Positions 55,864-64,000 of a DNA stretch of 64,000 nt are shown here, in pieces; within the stretch, counting starts at the first letter, position 1; every line of letters begins with the position of its first letter. The position numbers and the translations under genes were made by a program. The stretch is taken from assembly GCA_029204045.2 (NCBI GenBank), contig CM055066.1, positions 49,103,863 through 49,167,862 of the forward strand. The letters run 5' to 3'. The stretch is from Tillandsia leiboldiana (lineage: Eukaryota > Streptophyta > Magnoliopsida > Poales > Bromeliaceae). The notes under the pieces were generated by a model. That model was not told the origin of the DNA, searched no databases, and worked only from the letters and a program-made list of their open reading frames with translations.

Positions 55864-56424
55864 ATGGTTTTTGCTTGGATTATTGCACTCATTGTAGCAT
55901 TAGTGGGAACTCGAGCATCTGTCAAAAAGGAACAAGCTGAAGCAAGTCAGGAGAAGATAAACACTGTTCCTCAAGCTGAGTCAGAATCAGAGGATGAAGA
56001 GGATTGGGAAATATTTTGTAAAGAATCAAAACAAGTGATGGATGACGAAGATAGGTTCTATCTAGAGGAAAAGAAGCTGACAACGTCTTCCTCGACAACC
56101 AAACATCCCACAAGGAGCAAGAATTCGAGAAGCAGAGGAACTCAGTTTAATGAACCACCTGCCAGAGAACGCTCTCTGCCTAGAGAATCTTCAAATAAAC
56201 CTTCAGCATCCGCACAATCTCCTTCTTCCTCCAAAAGAATAACCACAAAAGCTGATATACTGTCTATGCAACGAGCACAAAGGAGAATGTCTGAAGCACA
56301 AGAAAGAATGTCGGCTGACATTCATAAAATGAAAAAGAACTGCTCCAAATTATCAAAAATGCTTAAAAGGATTCTACACAAACTGGACTGCAGTATCTCA
56401 GAAGGATCAGAGTCTGACACTTGA
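55864..56424 (+). CDS. Extra ORF of element E, 186 residues, N-terminal hydrophobic segment
   Basis: I do not recognise the protein. ATG 55864 has a good context (CAAAATGG) and is the first ATG of the inferred spliced leader; the longer frame from 55810 would begin inside the inferred intron. Residues 2-16 are hydrophobic (VFAWIIALIVALVGT), fitting a signal anchor. An acidic stretch (about 38-52, SESEDEEDWE) is followed by a Ser/Arg/Pro-rich low-complexity middle and a basic, heptad-like C-terminus (about 130-175, ILSMQRAQRRMSEAQERM and KMKKNCSKLSKMLKRIL) that could form a coiled coil. Position between pol and the 3' LTR is where some Sireviruses carry an env-like ORF, usually much longer, so this could be a reduced version or an unrelated acquired gene. 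Element H has no equivalent. Confidence 0.6.
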   Translation: MVFAWIIALIVALVGTRASVKKEQAEASQEKINTVPQAESESEDEEDWEIFCKESKQVMDDEDRFYLEEKKLTTSSSTTKHPTRSKNSRSRGTQFNEPPARERSLPRESSNKPSASAQSPSSSKRITTKADILSMQRAQRRMSEAQERMSADIHKMKKNCSKLSKMLKRILHKLDCSISEGSESDT

Positions 56425-57085
56425 ACTTCCTTCTAACATATCGTTTTGTTGTGCAGGCTTAGTTTTCAGTTTTTTTTAGGTCTCTGATTTTTCTTGTTTT
56501 AGTACTTTTCACCTCTCCGTTTTGTAATTGTTTGGCTTATTTTGTGACAAAAGGGGGGAGAGAGCAGAGAACTACTTGAACTACTTGAACAATGACTACT
56601 TTGAACTATGATCTTTGGAAGGTAAGTATCACAACTTTTGGTTTTGTATTGTGATTGCATGCATGTCTCGACTAATTATTCGACTAACTATTTGGGCATG
56701 TAATATTACTAACAAGTTGTTTGATTACTAACAAATTATGACATTTGGAATTTTATTGCTTAGAAGATATGTCGATTTTTGATTGTGATCTTATTACATA
56801 TCTGAATTCGTGAATGTCATGGTGAGTATAAACTCTATCTCTGTTAGGTTTTGAATGCTAAATATTCTTGAGGTATCTAACGATATTTTGTTTGTCAAGA
56901 ATAATTTCTTTTTGCAGAGAGTACAGATGTCTAAGTCTAGAGTCTGTTTTAGGAGTTTATCTCATGTGTTTATTTATTGGTTCTCCAATGTAAATTTTTG
57001 TTGTATGGTGATATCAACAAAAATATCTTTTTGAATTTTCTTGAGTGGATTTTTGTTTTGTCACGAAACCGCCAAAGGGGGAGAT
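56425..57085 (+). other. 3' interior of element E with polypurine tracts
   Basis: No ORF. Purine tracts AAAAGGGGGGAGAGAG (56549-56564) and CCAAAGGGGGAGAT (57072-57085) occur; the latter abuts the LTR and is the primer site. Repeated tracts before the 3' LTR are a described Sirevirus trait. Confidence 0.75.
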
Positions 57086-58420
57086 TGTTAAGGAATTTGT
57101 TTTGGCGTATCTCGTGAAAGTTTTAAGTCTTGAAGATTGAAGATGAAGAAGTTTGGATCATATACCTCAATCTCAAGAAAGAAGAATTCAAAAGGATCAG
57201 GTACGTTTAACTAATTATTTTTGATGATCCGAATACTTCGTATAGTGTAGAAACACTTGGATGAAGTTTTAACTGCATAAAAATAAAAAATTGGACATGG
57301 GACATGTTCAGGATCCGGATCAGGCACGGCAGTCCGGATCCCGAACGGTGTTTGTTCATACGCAAATCTAGTCCGGATCCAAGCCATTTCTGATCCGGAC
57401 CCCGAACATGGGTTTTGCTGAAATGTATGAACAGTCCGGATCCAAGCTATTTCTGATCCGGACCCCGAACAAGGGTTTTGCTGAGATGTATGAACAGTCC
57501 GGATCAGGCATTTCAGTCCGGACCCCGAACGTCTGTTTTTCTGGAAATAGTCTGTCTCGTTACGACAGTCCGGACCGCCATAATTCCAGTCCGGACCGTC
57601 GTCCTGTAAAATTCCAGAAAAGGTTAATTTTTGATTCTGATCATCTTCCAACGGTTTCTAACCTATAAATAAACCCTATGATTCATTTTCTAGGGTAAGC
57701 CGAATAAATCAAAATACGGCCATAAAAAGAAAAATCCACCTATAGAGAAGAATGGAAATCAATAGATTTAATCCTATGTTTCTTCAAATATATTGATTGA
57801 TTTGATTCTAGGGTTTCATACTCAGATTTTGAGTAGAATCAAATCAATGAATACTTAGATGGTATTTCCGATCTATTTCTAATCTAAGTATTCGGCGGAT
57901 CATCACCACCCAAAAAAACAACGATTTTCCCAAAATCGGCGCGTGGACTCGCGTGGCCTTGTGGATTCAAGGTGCTACCGCTCTCGTGGATTCGGAGCGA
58001 GGTACGTTCGTGGATTCGAGACGTGCTACTGGGTGAAGACCGTGGATTCGGTCGGACGTCGTGGACTCGACGTTGGACGCCGTGGATTCGGCGTTGGACG
58101 CAGATCGTGGATTCGAGAAGCGTTGCGGAGCGAGCGGAGAAGTTCAACTCGGAGCGTATGGAAAAAGGTTGAGTCGTCTGTGAGTGCGTTATATCACCTT
58201 TGTACGTGTTATAATCTTAGTTGATTTCACCGTGTTATCAGTCCCGTGGTTTTTTACTCCTGGTTTTGGAGTTTTCCACGTAAAAATCTTGCGTGTTAGT
58301 TTTCATTTCCGCATTGGGTTTTATTGCGCAAAGATTTTTGAGTGTTTATTGTTTACACCTATTCACCCCCCTCTAGGTGTTTTTTTCCCCTATTTAGATC
58401 ATTATTTACGTAACCCGACA
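57086..58420 (+). mobile_element. 3' LTR of element E
   Basis: 1335 bp, the same length as the 5' LTR. The TCCGGA site at about 57501 and the one lost from the 5' LTR near 42990 are both intact here. Confidence 0.95.
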
Positions 58421-58462
58421 GCCGGAGCCTATTTTTGTTTGATTTGGGTGAAGGCAATAGCC
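58421..58462 (+). mobile_element. Gypsy LTR F, remnant right of E
   Basis: 42 bp continuing F after the duplicated GCCGG. TTTTTGTTTGATTTGGGTG and AAGGCAATAGC match the reverse complement of LTR A at about 2080-2110. It then breaks abruptly into the LTR of H. Confidence 0.7.
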
Positions 58463-59321
58463 CGACGCAAACTTAGCCGATAAGAATATTGGCTTCGATG
58501 GTGATCCTTTGCTTAGAATATCATTGAAGAACCATGGATGGAATCTCTAAGCAAAGATTAGATCAATTCGACAAAAACTATTGCTTCAAAGAACTGTCGA
58601 ATTGACCTAAAAGAGGCTAAAAGAAGAACGATAAAAAACCTAGCCTCTAGGGTTGCTCTCAAGTGTTTTCTTAATTAGTCGGTAGTTCTTGAGAAACTCT
58701 AAGTGTCTATTTATAGGTTAGAAACCTTTGGAAAGAGATAAGAATCAAAAACTAACCTTATTTGGAATTTTTTCAGGACGACGGTCCGGACTGGAAATCG
58801 GCGGTCCGGACTGTCGTGGCTAAACAGACTATTTCCAGAAAAACACACGTTCCGGGTCCGGAACGAAATGCCACGGTCCGGACTGTTCATGCATTTTCAG
58901 CAAAACCCACATTCGGGGTCCGGAACAAAACCAGGTGTGTTCCGGACTGGATTGCGCATGAATTACCCTATGTTCGGGGTCCGGACTGTGGTTGCCTGTT
59001 CCGGATCCTGAACATATAATATGTCCAGTTTTTGATTTTTATGCGATTAAAAATCCATCCAAGTGTTTCTACACTATAAGAAGTATTCGGATCACCAAAA
59101 TTATTTAGTTAAACGTACCTGATCAATCCGAATCCATTTTCCTTAAGATTGATGTATATGATCCACAATTCTTCAACTTCAATCTTCAAGACTCAAAACA
59201 CTGAGTGTCAACTTGAGCTCTTCTTGAATCTTCTCTGAGTCTTCAATTGCTGATTGACAATTTGATCACTTCAAGACTCCGACTCAACTCACGAAATATG
59301 CCAACAAAAAAAGTCGTAACA
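58463..59321 (-). mobile_element. 3' LTR of element H, truncated
   Basis: Begins inside the CGAATCCACG cluster and ends GTCGTAACA. TCCGGA/GGTCCGGA(A/C) sites lie at 58780-58990. Closely similar to 63265 onward. Confidence 0.9.
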
Positions 59322-60189
59322 ATCTCCCCCTTTGGCAATTTCGTGACAAAACCCAAAAATACATAAAACGCTCAAGACACTCATCTTAAACCAAAAAATC
59401 GAAACTCAATGTCATCACCAAAACATTGACTTTCTTTGCGTGAAAGATCCAATAAACAAAAATTACATTTGAACCAGTCTTAGAACAAACTCTATGACTT
59501 AGGACTTGGAGTCTTAAAGTGATGTAGATCCTGCAAAACAAAGCTCCAAACAAATCAAAAGTCAGTTGTCAGAAATTAAAGTTATATCCTACATTTGATT
59601 CGTCCTTTTGGTTCTTTTTATTTTTCGGCTCCTTTTTCATCATCTCCCCCTATCTCTATGATCTCATCTCCGTCATTTCTCTTCTCCCCCTTTTTGTCAC
59701 AAATTGTCAAACAGTGAACATACTAGACAAAAGAAAATCACTAACAGCATTAGTTCATAGAGAAAGAGAGATAAAAGCTCAGTTACGGTATATAACAAAA
59801 ATGCAGATTGCGTACCGGTAGTTGAAAGCAAAAATCAAATAATTTCTTGAAACAAATCCAGATTTTGAAATATTTGAATTACCGATTTGTATTCCATCAA
59901 GAAAACAATTTAAGTGCTTGAAAATAATATGAGATCACATAGATGTCATTCAATCCAATTAATTTTACAAAAATTAAAAAGATTTACTCCGAAATCATGA
60001 AAAACAAAGATAAAACATTATAAACCGTTTTTCATATTATATACGTCAAACACAAGTCATCAAAAATAATCTAGAGATCCAAACTCTATCAAGATGTAAC
60101 GGATTTACAAAGATGACTTACAGAGATTTCCAAATGACATCAATTTGATTTCTACCCTTTCAAATTTGAGATAAGCACTAAAATACCTA
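59322..60189 (-). other. 3' interior of H with three polypurine tracts
   Basis: Sense-strand purine tracts: CCAAAGGGGGAGAT abutting the LTR (59322-59335), GATAGGGGGAGAT near 59642 and AAAAAGGGGGAGAAG near 59684. The rest is AT-rich and without ORFs. Confidence 0.75.
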
Positions 60190-60433
60190 AGGGTGGCTCT
60201 TTGAGCATCTTTCAACTATCCCACCTTATACCAACCTGGAGATTGTTCAAAATATAAGAACTTTGAATATGAATCTCCGAATGCTTCAACTAAAAATTTT
60301 AAAAAATATTTTTCAAGCATCAAAACATGTGGTAGCTTCACACACAGACCGGACGACCGGGGTGGCAGCTTTTTCCAACATGTGGTGGTAGTTTTCACAC
60401 TCCTTTCGGATCTAACTCTTTCCACATCTTTTG
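60190..60433 (-). other. Conserved noncoding block of H, counterpart of 54656-54891
   Basis: The sense strand shows AAAGATGTGGAAAGAGTTAG, ACTACCACCACATG, GCTGCCACCCCGGTCGTCCG, AGCTACCACATG, GGTTGGTATAAGGTGGGA and GAAAGATGCTCAAAG in the order seen in E. Confidence 0.7.
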
Positions 60434-60848
60434 CAATTCATTTCATTACCCTTGTAATATAATACAATCTCTTATGTGAAAGAATTAAAACCCAAATTTT
60501 AGCCGATCGGTTGTCTCATGTTTATCACAAAGAACTCACACAACCGAGATAGATTAATCATCTAAAGATCACACATGATTACTAAAATTTGATGAATATA
60601 ATTATCAAAAACTCTTATAATGAAGTATCTTCAAGAATTATGATTATAGAGTAAAGTTGATAATTCATATAAAATTAAATTGGAGTGATTGAAAGTGAAA
60701 GCCTTTTTATTCAATGCACTTGTTTGTTAAAACCCTTTTGTTCAAAAACAAAATATAAAAACGAAGAGCATTGAAAACATGTAATGCAGAGATTTAGAAA
60801 AATATGAAAGGAAAACCAATCAAAACATTACATACAGTCATAAGCTAT
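60434..60848 (-). other. AT-rich segment of H between gag and the conserved block
   Basis: No ORF or repeat recognised. Confidence 0.5.
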
Positions 60849-62804
60849 TTAGAACTTAAGACAAGGAAAGATATCACCTTTCCGAATCCAAAATCGTCGG
60901 ATTTTGGGTTGTCTTGATTCATTGTGGTTGGGAGATGATAGCTTTGACTGTTGATCCACCTTAGGTCTTTGCCTTGCAATGATCCACTTGTATGATTGAT
61001 GTTGTGGCTCGGACCTTTGGTGGATTGAGTGAACTCCTTTGACTTGATGAGTCTTTTGATTCCGTTGAGTTCGCTCCGTAGATGAAGTTGCCGAAGAATT
61101 CCTCTTTCTCTTTTTCGGGCATGACTTCATCAAGTGTCCTTCAAGTCCACATTGGTGACAAGTTCTTCCTCTCAATTTAATTGTGGAACTTGAAGCCTTC
61201 AAAGTTTGGTTCTTTTTGAATCCCAAACCAGCTTTGCTTGTTTGACCTAATCCGGACATACGGTCAAGTTTTTTGGAATCGGTTGAAATCCTTTGTATGT
61301 CGGATTTAAGTTGATGAACTTGCTTGGTCAAAGTTTGGTTGGTCACATGAATCTCCTCAAACTGTTTTTCTAAAAAACCAATCTTGTCCATATATAATTT
61401 AGCGTTTGTCTCCGATTGGTTTAGCTTTTCTTGGAGGATTTTATTGTTATCCAATAAAGGTCCTTGTTCCTCCTCGAGATCATAAAGTTTTATCTTTAAA
61501 GCATGATTCTCGTCTTGAATCTCAAGTCGTTGCTTCCTCAACTTCTTAATATGCTTGGCCATCTTCTTTGATTCCGTAAGAAGTTGTTGATATGCCTCAA
61601 CGAGTTCTTCTTCGTCCGACTGCCCCTCACTTGATGACTCTCCGCCGGATGTTGATGTTTCATGCAAAATCAAAGGAATAGAGTCAGTGATTAAAGATGA
61701 TAAGCAAACATTAGAAGAGGGAATTTGAGAGGCATGAAAGGCAACAACTTTTTCCTCTTTACTTGAGGTCGATTCATTAGAAGTAGAATCGTCCCAAGTT
61801 TTCGCTTGCAAAGCCTTCTTTTTATATGATTTCGGAGAAGGACAATCCGTTGAAATATGGTCGCAGCCTTTGCATCTATAACATTGGATTTCCCCTTCGA
61901 ATTCATCTTTTTCCTTAGAAGGTTTTGCAGAGCTTTTGAGGTTAGAGGATTTAGAACCCGATGATCCTTTAGATGGTTTCGAGGATGAAGATCCATCGGT
62001 TCGATTCTTCCAAAACTTCCGACGAAATTTCTTTATGATCTGTGCCAATTGTTCTTCAAAATCGGCAAAAGTGATTTCATCGTCGGAACTTGATTCACCA
62101 TCTTCTTCCTTTGTAGATTTGAATGCAACACCTGTAAGCTTAGAAGAAGACTTGGAAGAAACTTGATTAGTAGGAAAAGTCATCTCATAAGTTTGTAAAG
62201 CACCTACTAATTCCTCTACTCTCATCTCATCCGGATGACTAACGGTTTCAATGGCGGTAACCTTTGCCCTAAACCGTTCCGGAAGAGTCCGAAGTATCTT
62301 TCTTACAACTTTCGACTCCGGGATCTTTTCTCCTAAATTAGCACAAGTGTTGATTATATCTTGGAGTCTTGTGTAATAATCAGTAAATAATTCATGCTCA
62401 TCCATATGAATAGAGTCAAATTGGCTTGTAAGCATCTGAAGCTTTTGAATTTTTACTAGATTAGTACCCTCATGTGTAATTTTGAGAATATCCCAAATTT
62501 CCTTCGCGGTTTCACACGCGAAAATTTGTGTGAACTCAGTCGAGGAAAGAGAATTAAATAAAGCGTTCATACCTTTCCCATTGTAAGAGGATCTTTCGAA
62601 TTCCTCTTTGGACCATCTAGAGCGAGGTTTTGGGGTAGTAGAATTTCCTACTTCCTCAACAGGATGCACCCAACCGTATTCCACGGATTGCCATACCCGC
62701 TCATCAATTGCGATGAGAAAAGCTCTCATCCGCACTTTCCAATAAGCATAATTAGTCCCATCAAAAAGAGGAGGTCTATAAATATTGCCACTTTCATCCG
62801 ACAT
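60849..62804 (-). CDS. gag: Sirevirus-like Gag of element H, 651 residues
   Basis: The only protein of element H; it should form the particle that packages element RNA. I choose ATG 62804 (MSDESGNIYRPP) because it matches the gag start of E (MAEGGNINRPP); the frame is open back to 62825, overlapping the PBS. N-terminal capsid domain: LFDGTNYAYWKVRMRAFL, SYNGKGMNALFNSLS, ETAKEIWDIL, then LQMLTSQFDSIHMDEHE and RKILRTLPERFRAKVTAIE. A Ser/Lys-rich linker leads to a first zinc knuckle CYRCKGCDHISTDC (308-321). A predicted coiled coil (about 410-510, KKLRKQRLEIQDENHALKIKL) follows, then a second knuckle CHQCGLEGHLMKSC (549-562) and a basic tail. It is unbroken, which argues for recent activity or selection. 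No protease motif follows. Confidence 0.88.
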   Translation of the reverse strand: MSDESGNIYRPPLFDGTNYAYWKVRMRAFLIAIDERVWQSVEYGWVHPVEEVGNSTTPKPRSRWSKEEFERSSYNGKGMNALFNSLSSTEFTQIFACETAKEIWDILKITHEGTNLVKIQKLQMLTSQFDSIHMDEHELFTDYYTRLQDIINTCANLGEKIPESKVVRKILRTLPERFRAKVTAIETVSHPDEMRVEELVGALQTYEMTFPTNQVSSKSSSKLTGVAFKSTKEEDGESSSDDEITFADFEEQLAQIIKKFRRKFWKNRTDGSSSSKPSKGSSGSKSSNLKSSAKPSKEKDEFEGEIQCYRCKGCDHISTDCPSPKSYKKKALQAKTWDDSTSNESTSSKEEKVVAFHASQIPSSNVCLSSLITDSIPLILHETSTSGGESSSEGQSDEEELVEAYQQLLTESKKMAKHIKKLRKQRLEIQDENHALKIKLYDLEEEQGPLLDNNKILQEKLNQSETNAKLYMDKIGFLEKQFEEIHVTNQTLTKQVHQLKSDIQRISTDSKKLDRMSGLGQTSKAGLGFKKNQTLKASSSTIKLRGRTCHQCGLEGHLMKSCPKKRKRNSSATSSTERTQRNQKTHQVKGVHSIHQRSEPQHQSYKWIIARQRPKVDQQSKLSSPNHNESRQPKIRRFWIRKGDIFPCLKF

Positions 62805-62824
62805 GATAGAAAACCTAAAACCCA

Positions 62825-62835
62825 CTCTGATACCA
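62825..62835 (-). other. Primer-binding site of element H
   Basis: TGGTATCAGAG on the sense strand, 2 nt from the LTR, as in E. Confidence 0.85.
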
Positions 62836-62837
62836 CT

Positions 62838-64000
62838 TGTAGGTTTTTATATATTAAAGGATCCACAAGGATCTAAATAGGTACTATCAAACAACTAGAG
62901 GGGGGGTGAATAGGTGTAATACTTAAAAACAAATCTCAGTGCAAAATAAAAACCAATGCGGAAAATAAAAACAGCACACCGAGATTTACGTGGAAACTCC
63001 AATCCAGGAGAAAAACCACGGGACCAACACGCAATAACAATCCACTAAGAATAGAAGAATAACAAAGTGATTACCGACTCCGCGGACTCAAACCCCTCCT
63101 TCAACTTCTTCGGATCTTGCGCTCCACCGATTGCACGTCCACTGCACACATTCGAATCCACGAACGCCACTCGAATCCACGAGAACACGTTTCGAATCCA
63201 CGAAACGCCTTCAACACACCGAATCCACGATGCTACATCGAATCCACGACGCTACATCGAATCCACGACGCAAACTTAGCCGATAAGAATATTGGCTTCG
63301 ATGGTGATCCTTTGCTTAGAATATCATTGAAGAATCATGGATGGAATCTCTAAGCAAAGATTAGATCAATTCGACAAAAATTATTGCTTCAAAGAACCGT
63401 CGAATTGACCTAAAAGAGGCTAAAAGAAGAACGATAAAAAACCTAGCCTCTAGGGTTGCTCTAAAGTGTTTTCTTAATTAGTCGGTAGTTCTTGAGAAAC
63501 CCTAAACGTCTATTTATAGGTTAGAAACCTTTGGAAAGAGATAAGAATCAAAAACTAACCTTATCTGGAATTTTTCAGGGCGACGGTCCGGACTGAAAAT
63601 CGGCGGTCCGGACTGTCGTGGCTAAACAGACTATTTCCAGAAAAACACACGTTCGGGGTCCGGAACGAAATGCCACGGTCCGGACTGTTCATGCATTTTC
63701 AGCAAAACCCACATTCGGGGTCCGGAACAAAACCAGGTGTGTTCCGGACTGGATTGCGCATGAATTACCCTATGTTCGGGGTCCGGACTGTGGTTGCCTG
63801 TTCCGGATCCTGAACATATAATATGTCCAGTTTTTTATTTTTATGCGATTAAAAATCCATCCAAGTGTTTCTACACTATAAGAAGTATTCGGATCACCAA
63901 AATTATTTAGTTAAACGTACCTGATCAATCCGAATCTATTTTCCTTAAGAATGATGTATATGATCCACAATTCTTCAACTTCAATCTTCAAGACTCAAAA
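62838..64000 (-). mobile_element. 5' LTR of element H (runs off the window)
   Basis: Starts TGTAGGTTTTTATATA. The CGAATCCACG cluster is at 63151-63268, a TATA-like TATTTATAG near 63511, and GGTCCGGA palindromes at 63585-63790. By alignment with 58463-59321 about 120 bp lie beyond the window. Confidence 0.92.
63151..63268. repeat. CGAATCCACG cluster in H 5' LTR
   Basis: About seven copies of CGAATCCACGA in 118 bp, including a direct duplication of GCTACATCGAATCCACGAC (63231-63268) that is absent from solo LTR I. Confidence 0.75.

Larger units (their letters stand above)
42557..58420 (+). mobile_element. Sirevirus-like copia element E
   Basis: Both LTRs are 1335 bp (42557-43891, 57086-58420), and a perfect duplication GCCGG lies at 42552-42556 and 58421-58425. 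The LTRs differ at about 24 positions with no net length change (1.8 percent; about 0.7 million years at 1.3e-8 per site per year). Order: LTR, PBS, gag start, [element D and assembly gap], RT-RNase H, a long 3' region with an extra ORF, several polypurine-like tracts, LTR. The multiple tracts, PBS spacing and pol wording fit the Sirevirus lineage. Part of gag, protease and integrase is hidden by the gap. Confidence 0.9.
58463..64000 (-). mobile_element. Sirevirus-like element H, gag-only, left LTR truncated
   Basis: The minus-strand element has its 5' LTR at the right (62838 to beyond the window), PBS 62825-62835, gag, a 3' noncoding region, a polypurine tract and a 3' LTR (58463-59321). The 3' LTR lacks its last 427 bp relative to the other. 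The interior is only 3.5 kb: after gag there is no protease, integrase, RT or RNase H. The last residues of gag (IRKGDIFPCLKF) may be the fused end of pol. It matches the idea of terminal-repeat elements that encode only gag and move with help. Confidence 0.85.

Noticed and set aside
61691..61996. Minus-strand ORF of 101 codons within the gag of H
   Set aside because: It is an alternative frame inside the intact 651-codon gag, with no independent support.

Overview
This window is a block of nested LTR retrotransposons from a plant nuclear genome. The evidence is tRNA-iMet-type primer-binding sites (TGGTATCAGAG), chromovirus-like Ty3/gypsy pol, Tork-like and Sirevirus-like Ty1/copia proteins, and plant-style TATA and G-box promoters. 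I see no convincing host gene, rRNA, tRNA or CRISPR. The species cannot be named from the sequence; a flowering plant is the safe statement. Element labels below (A, B, C and so on) are mine.

Left third (1-17247). An old gypsy LTR in + orientation (K: 1-584, 11673-12151, 13484-13805, 14978-15041) has been split by three insertions. These are a minus-strand gypsy element A (585-11672, about 4 kb LTRs, gag plus a protease stub only) and two solo Sirevirus-like LTRs (J, 12152-13483; I, 13806-14977). A 429-bp foldback element M (10441-10869) sits inside the 5' LTR of A. Then come a Tat-lineage pol fragment with a tandem repeat (15133-16180) and a gypsy RT/RNase H fragment L (16278-17247).

Middle (17248-40552). 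A gypsy LTR G inserted in the integrase of L. G was split by minus-strand gypsy element B (18585-38370, perfect TSD AAATT). B was split by an intact Tork-like copia element C (22929-31551, perfect TSD TGTGT, one open 1321-codon gag-pol). C was split exactly at its stop codon by a + strand solo gypsy LTR S (23737-26866, perfect TSD GCCTC).

Right third (40553-64000). Gypsy LTR F inserted in G. Sirevirus-like element E (42557-58420, perfect TSD GCCGG) inserted in F. A nearly complete gypsy chromovirus D (44259 to beyond 52904) inserted in the gag of E. A run of exactly 100 N (52905-53004) is an assembly gap that hides the rest of the 3' LTR of D and much of the gag-pol of E. After E and a stub of F lies a truncated minus-strand Sirevirus-like, gag-only element H (58463 to beyond 64000).

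Most notable observations: (1) gypsy U3 promoters carry arrays of a composite module CACGTGGC-N8-ATTGG with a nearly invariant 8-bp spacing, across LTRs that otherwise differ. (2) Gypsy LTRs share a hairpin near the 3' end whose stem sequence differs between elements while pairing is kept. (3) Element E appears to carry a private transcription unit behind pol: U3-like TCCGGA sites, a TATA box, an AUG-free leader with a GT-AG intron, then a 186-codon ORF with a hydrophobic N-terminus. (4) E and H share a conserved noncoding block after the coding region.
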